Positions 62,682 through 64,000 of a stretch of DNA of 64,000 nucleotides are shown here, piece by piece; positions within the stretch are counted from its first letter, which is position 1; the number at the start of each line of letters is the position of its first letter. Origin of the DNA: Aliiglaciecola sp. CAU 1673. GTDB taxonomy: Bacteria; Pseudomonadota; Gammaproteobacteria; Enterobacterales; Alteromonadaceae. The notes beneath the pieces are model-generated. The model saw nothing but the letters and a program-made list of their open reading frames with translations. It searched no databases and was not told the origin of the DNA. The translations under genes and the position numbers were made by a program. Location of the stretch: NCBI RefSeq assembly GCF_029223185.1, contig NZ_JARHUG010000002.1:248001-312000 (forward strand), read 5' to 3'.

Positions 62682-64000
62682 ATGTTAGACACTAAGTTAA
62701 AGAATGAATTAAAGGCCTATCTGGCCAATCTGAAGCGTCCCGTCGAGTTGCAGGTAAATGCCGATGACGGTGACAAATCGAAACAGTTGTTGGCCCTGGC
62801 AAACGAAATTGCAGAGCTCTCTGAATTAGTCAGCGTTAAGCAGCAAAGCAGTGCTGACAGTCGCACGCCTTGCATGCGGGTAACCAGTGCTGAGACGGGC
62901 ACGGCCATTACTTTTGCCGGCTTGCCGATGGGCCACGAATTTACTTCACTGGTGTTAGCGCTGTTGCATACCGGCGGTCATCCGGTGAAGCAGGAGGCCG
63001 CGGTTTTAGAACAGATTAGGGCGCTTCCAGGTCTGCTGGATTTTGAAATCTTTGTTTCTTTAAGCTGCCAAACCTGCCCAGGTGTGGTGCAGGCCCTTAA
63101 TTTAATGGCGGCAGTGAATCCCAATATTCGCACCACCATGGTGGACGGTGCCTTGTTCCAGGATGAAGTCAGCGAGCGCAATGTGTTGGCGGTGCCGACC
63201 GTATTCCTTAATGGTGAGCAGTTCTCCCAGGGGGCCATTACGCTGGACAAAATCTTATCCAAGGTAGATAGCAATGCGGCAGCACGTCAGGCCGAGGCTC
63301 TGAAGAGAAAAGCGCCGTTTGACATGTTGGTGGTGGGGGCAGGCCCAGCCGGCGCGTCTGCGGCAATTTATGCCGCCCGTAAAGGCATTCGTACCGGTTT
63401 GGTTACCGAGCGCTTTGGCGGACAGGTGGCCGATACCATGGGCATTGAAAACTTTATCTCGGTCAAGGCCACTGAAGGGCCAAAGCTGGTCGCTCATTTG
63501 GAAGAGCATGTGCGCGACTACGAAGTGGACATTATGAGCAACCAGAAGGTGAAGTCTCTGCGTGAGGGCAATATGCTCGAAGTGACACTGGAAAACGGTG
63601 CTGTCCTGCAAAGCCGCAGCCTGGTGATTGCCACCGGTGCCCGTTGGCGGGAAATGAACGTGCCCGGTGAGCGCGAATACCGAGGTCGCGGTGTGGCTTA
63701 CTGTCCGCATTGCGATGGTCCATTGTTCAAGGGGAAAAAGGTAGCAGTCATCGGTGGCGGTAACTCCGGCATCGAAGCCGCTATCGACCTGGCCAATATC
63801 GTTGAGCATGTCACAGTGCTTGAATTTGACGCCAAGCTGCGAGCAGACGATGTACTGGTGCGTAAAGCACGTTCCATGGGCAATATCCACATTATCACCG
63901 AGGCGCAAACCACCGAGGTGCGTGGCGATGGCAAGCGCGTCGTGGGGTTAAGCTATAAGGATCGAGCCAGTGGTGAAATGCATGAAGTTGAGCTGGCCGG
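62682..64000 (+). CDS. ahpF: alkyl hydroperoxide reductase subunit F, 3' end cut by window edge
   Basis: The ATG at 62682 follows TCGGAG. About 440 residues are visible. The N-terminal double thioredoxin-like domain has the Cxx[20 protein letters not shown]. The FAD domain begins [22 protein letters not shown]. The second redox CxxC is in [20 protein letters not shown], followed by the NAD(P)H-binding [14 protein letters not shown]. It transfers electrons from NADH to AhpC. The C-terminal part lies beyond 64000. Confidence 0.96.
   Translation, partial: MLDTKLKNELKAYLANLKRPVELQVNADDGDKSKQLLALANEIAELSELVSVKQQSSADSRTPCMRVTSAETGTAITFAGLPMGHEFTSLVLALLHTGGHPVKQEAAVLEQIRALPGLLDFEIFVSLSCQTCPGVVQALNLMAAVNPNIRTTMVDGALFQDEVSERNVLAVPTVFLNGEQFSQGAITLDKILSKVDSNAAARQAEALKRKAPFDMLVVGAGPAGASAAIYAARKGIRTGLVTERFGGQVADTMGIENFISVKATEGPKLVAHLEEHVRDYEVDIMSNQKVKSLREGNMLEVTLENGAVLQSRSLVIATGARWREMNVPGEREYRGRGVAYCPHCDGPLFKGKKVAVIGGGNSGIEAAIDLANIVEHVTVLEFDAKLRADDVLVRKARSMGNIHIITEAQTTEVRGDGKRVVGLSYKDRASGEMHEVELA

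Overview
The window is a 64 kb piece of a gammaproteobacterial chromosome. Its gene content points to the Alteromonadales, most like Alteromonadaceae: the tol-pal operon, the cysZ-smc-zipA-ligA block, DUF3392 and DUF2919 membrane proteins, a class I adenylate cyclase, an S46 dipeptidyl-peptidase, PEP-CTERM proteins and HexR-type operators. The genus cannot be fixed from the sequence alone.

Layout. Positions 1-9215 (minus strand) hold most of the structural operon of an extracellular contractile injection system (eCIS, PVC/Afp/MAC-like): cap/terminator (DUF4255), an unrecognised 281-aa protein, sheath, two tubes, a 55-aa DUF5908 protein, LysM tube-baseplate adaptor, spike, PAAR tip, gp25 and a large baseplate protein cut by the left edge. 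ATPase, fibres and cargo should lie beyond that edge. Positions 9841-14941 (plus) are ybgC-tolQRAB-pal-cpoB, the envelope-spanning Tol-Pal machine. Two identical tRNA-Lys genes follow, then about 1.1 kb of unusual repeats, then fpr and nadA. Two uncharacterised genes and a DUF3718-type secreted protein lead to a tRNA-Ser(GGA) locus embedded in the same class of repeats (20.8-22.6 kb). From 22.6 to 33.3 kb are a secreted PKD-like protein, a periplasmic solute-binding protein, a PsiE-like/CPA2 antiporter pair, a lipoprotein, cysK, and a MoxR ATPase-VWA-RDD cluster. A class I adenylate cyclase (33.4-35.3 kb) is followed by a small inverted-repeat element, an acyltransferase and the decayed 3' end of a second cyclase copy. 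Then come a PEP-CTERM protein, another repeat patch, ppc, a glycogen-binding (CBM48) protein, an RND efflux pair, an RRM protein, the S46 peptidase, a PAS-GGDEF-EAL protein, cysZ, smc, zipA, ligA, small membrane proteins, a LysR regulator, ahpC and the start of ahpF.

Most interesting signal. Next to tRNA-Lys and tRNA-Ser there is a family of roughly 80-200 bp elements. Where the ends are preserved, each begins with an inverted copy of the 3' end of its own neighbouring tRNA and ends with a direct copy of it, so the arms are Lys-like at one locus and Ser-like at the other. Between the arms are hairpins with changing but compensated 9-bp stems and a nearly constant C-N-GGA pentaloop. Related hairpins occur next to ppc in both orientations. 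I do not recognise this family from memory. A second regulatory signal is four perfect TGTAAT-N3-ATTACA palindromes plus one near-match, identical to the HexR operator consensus, upstream of ppc, of the CBM48 gene and in the divergent region before the DUF3718 gene.
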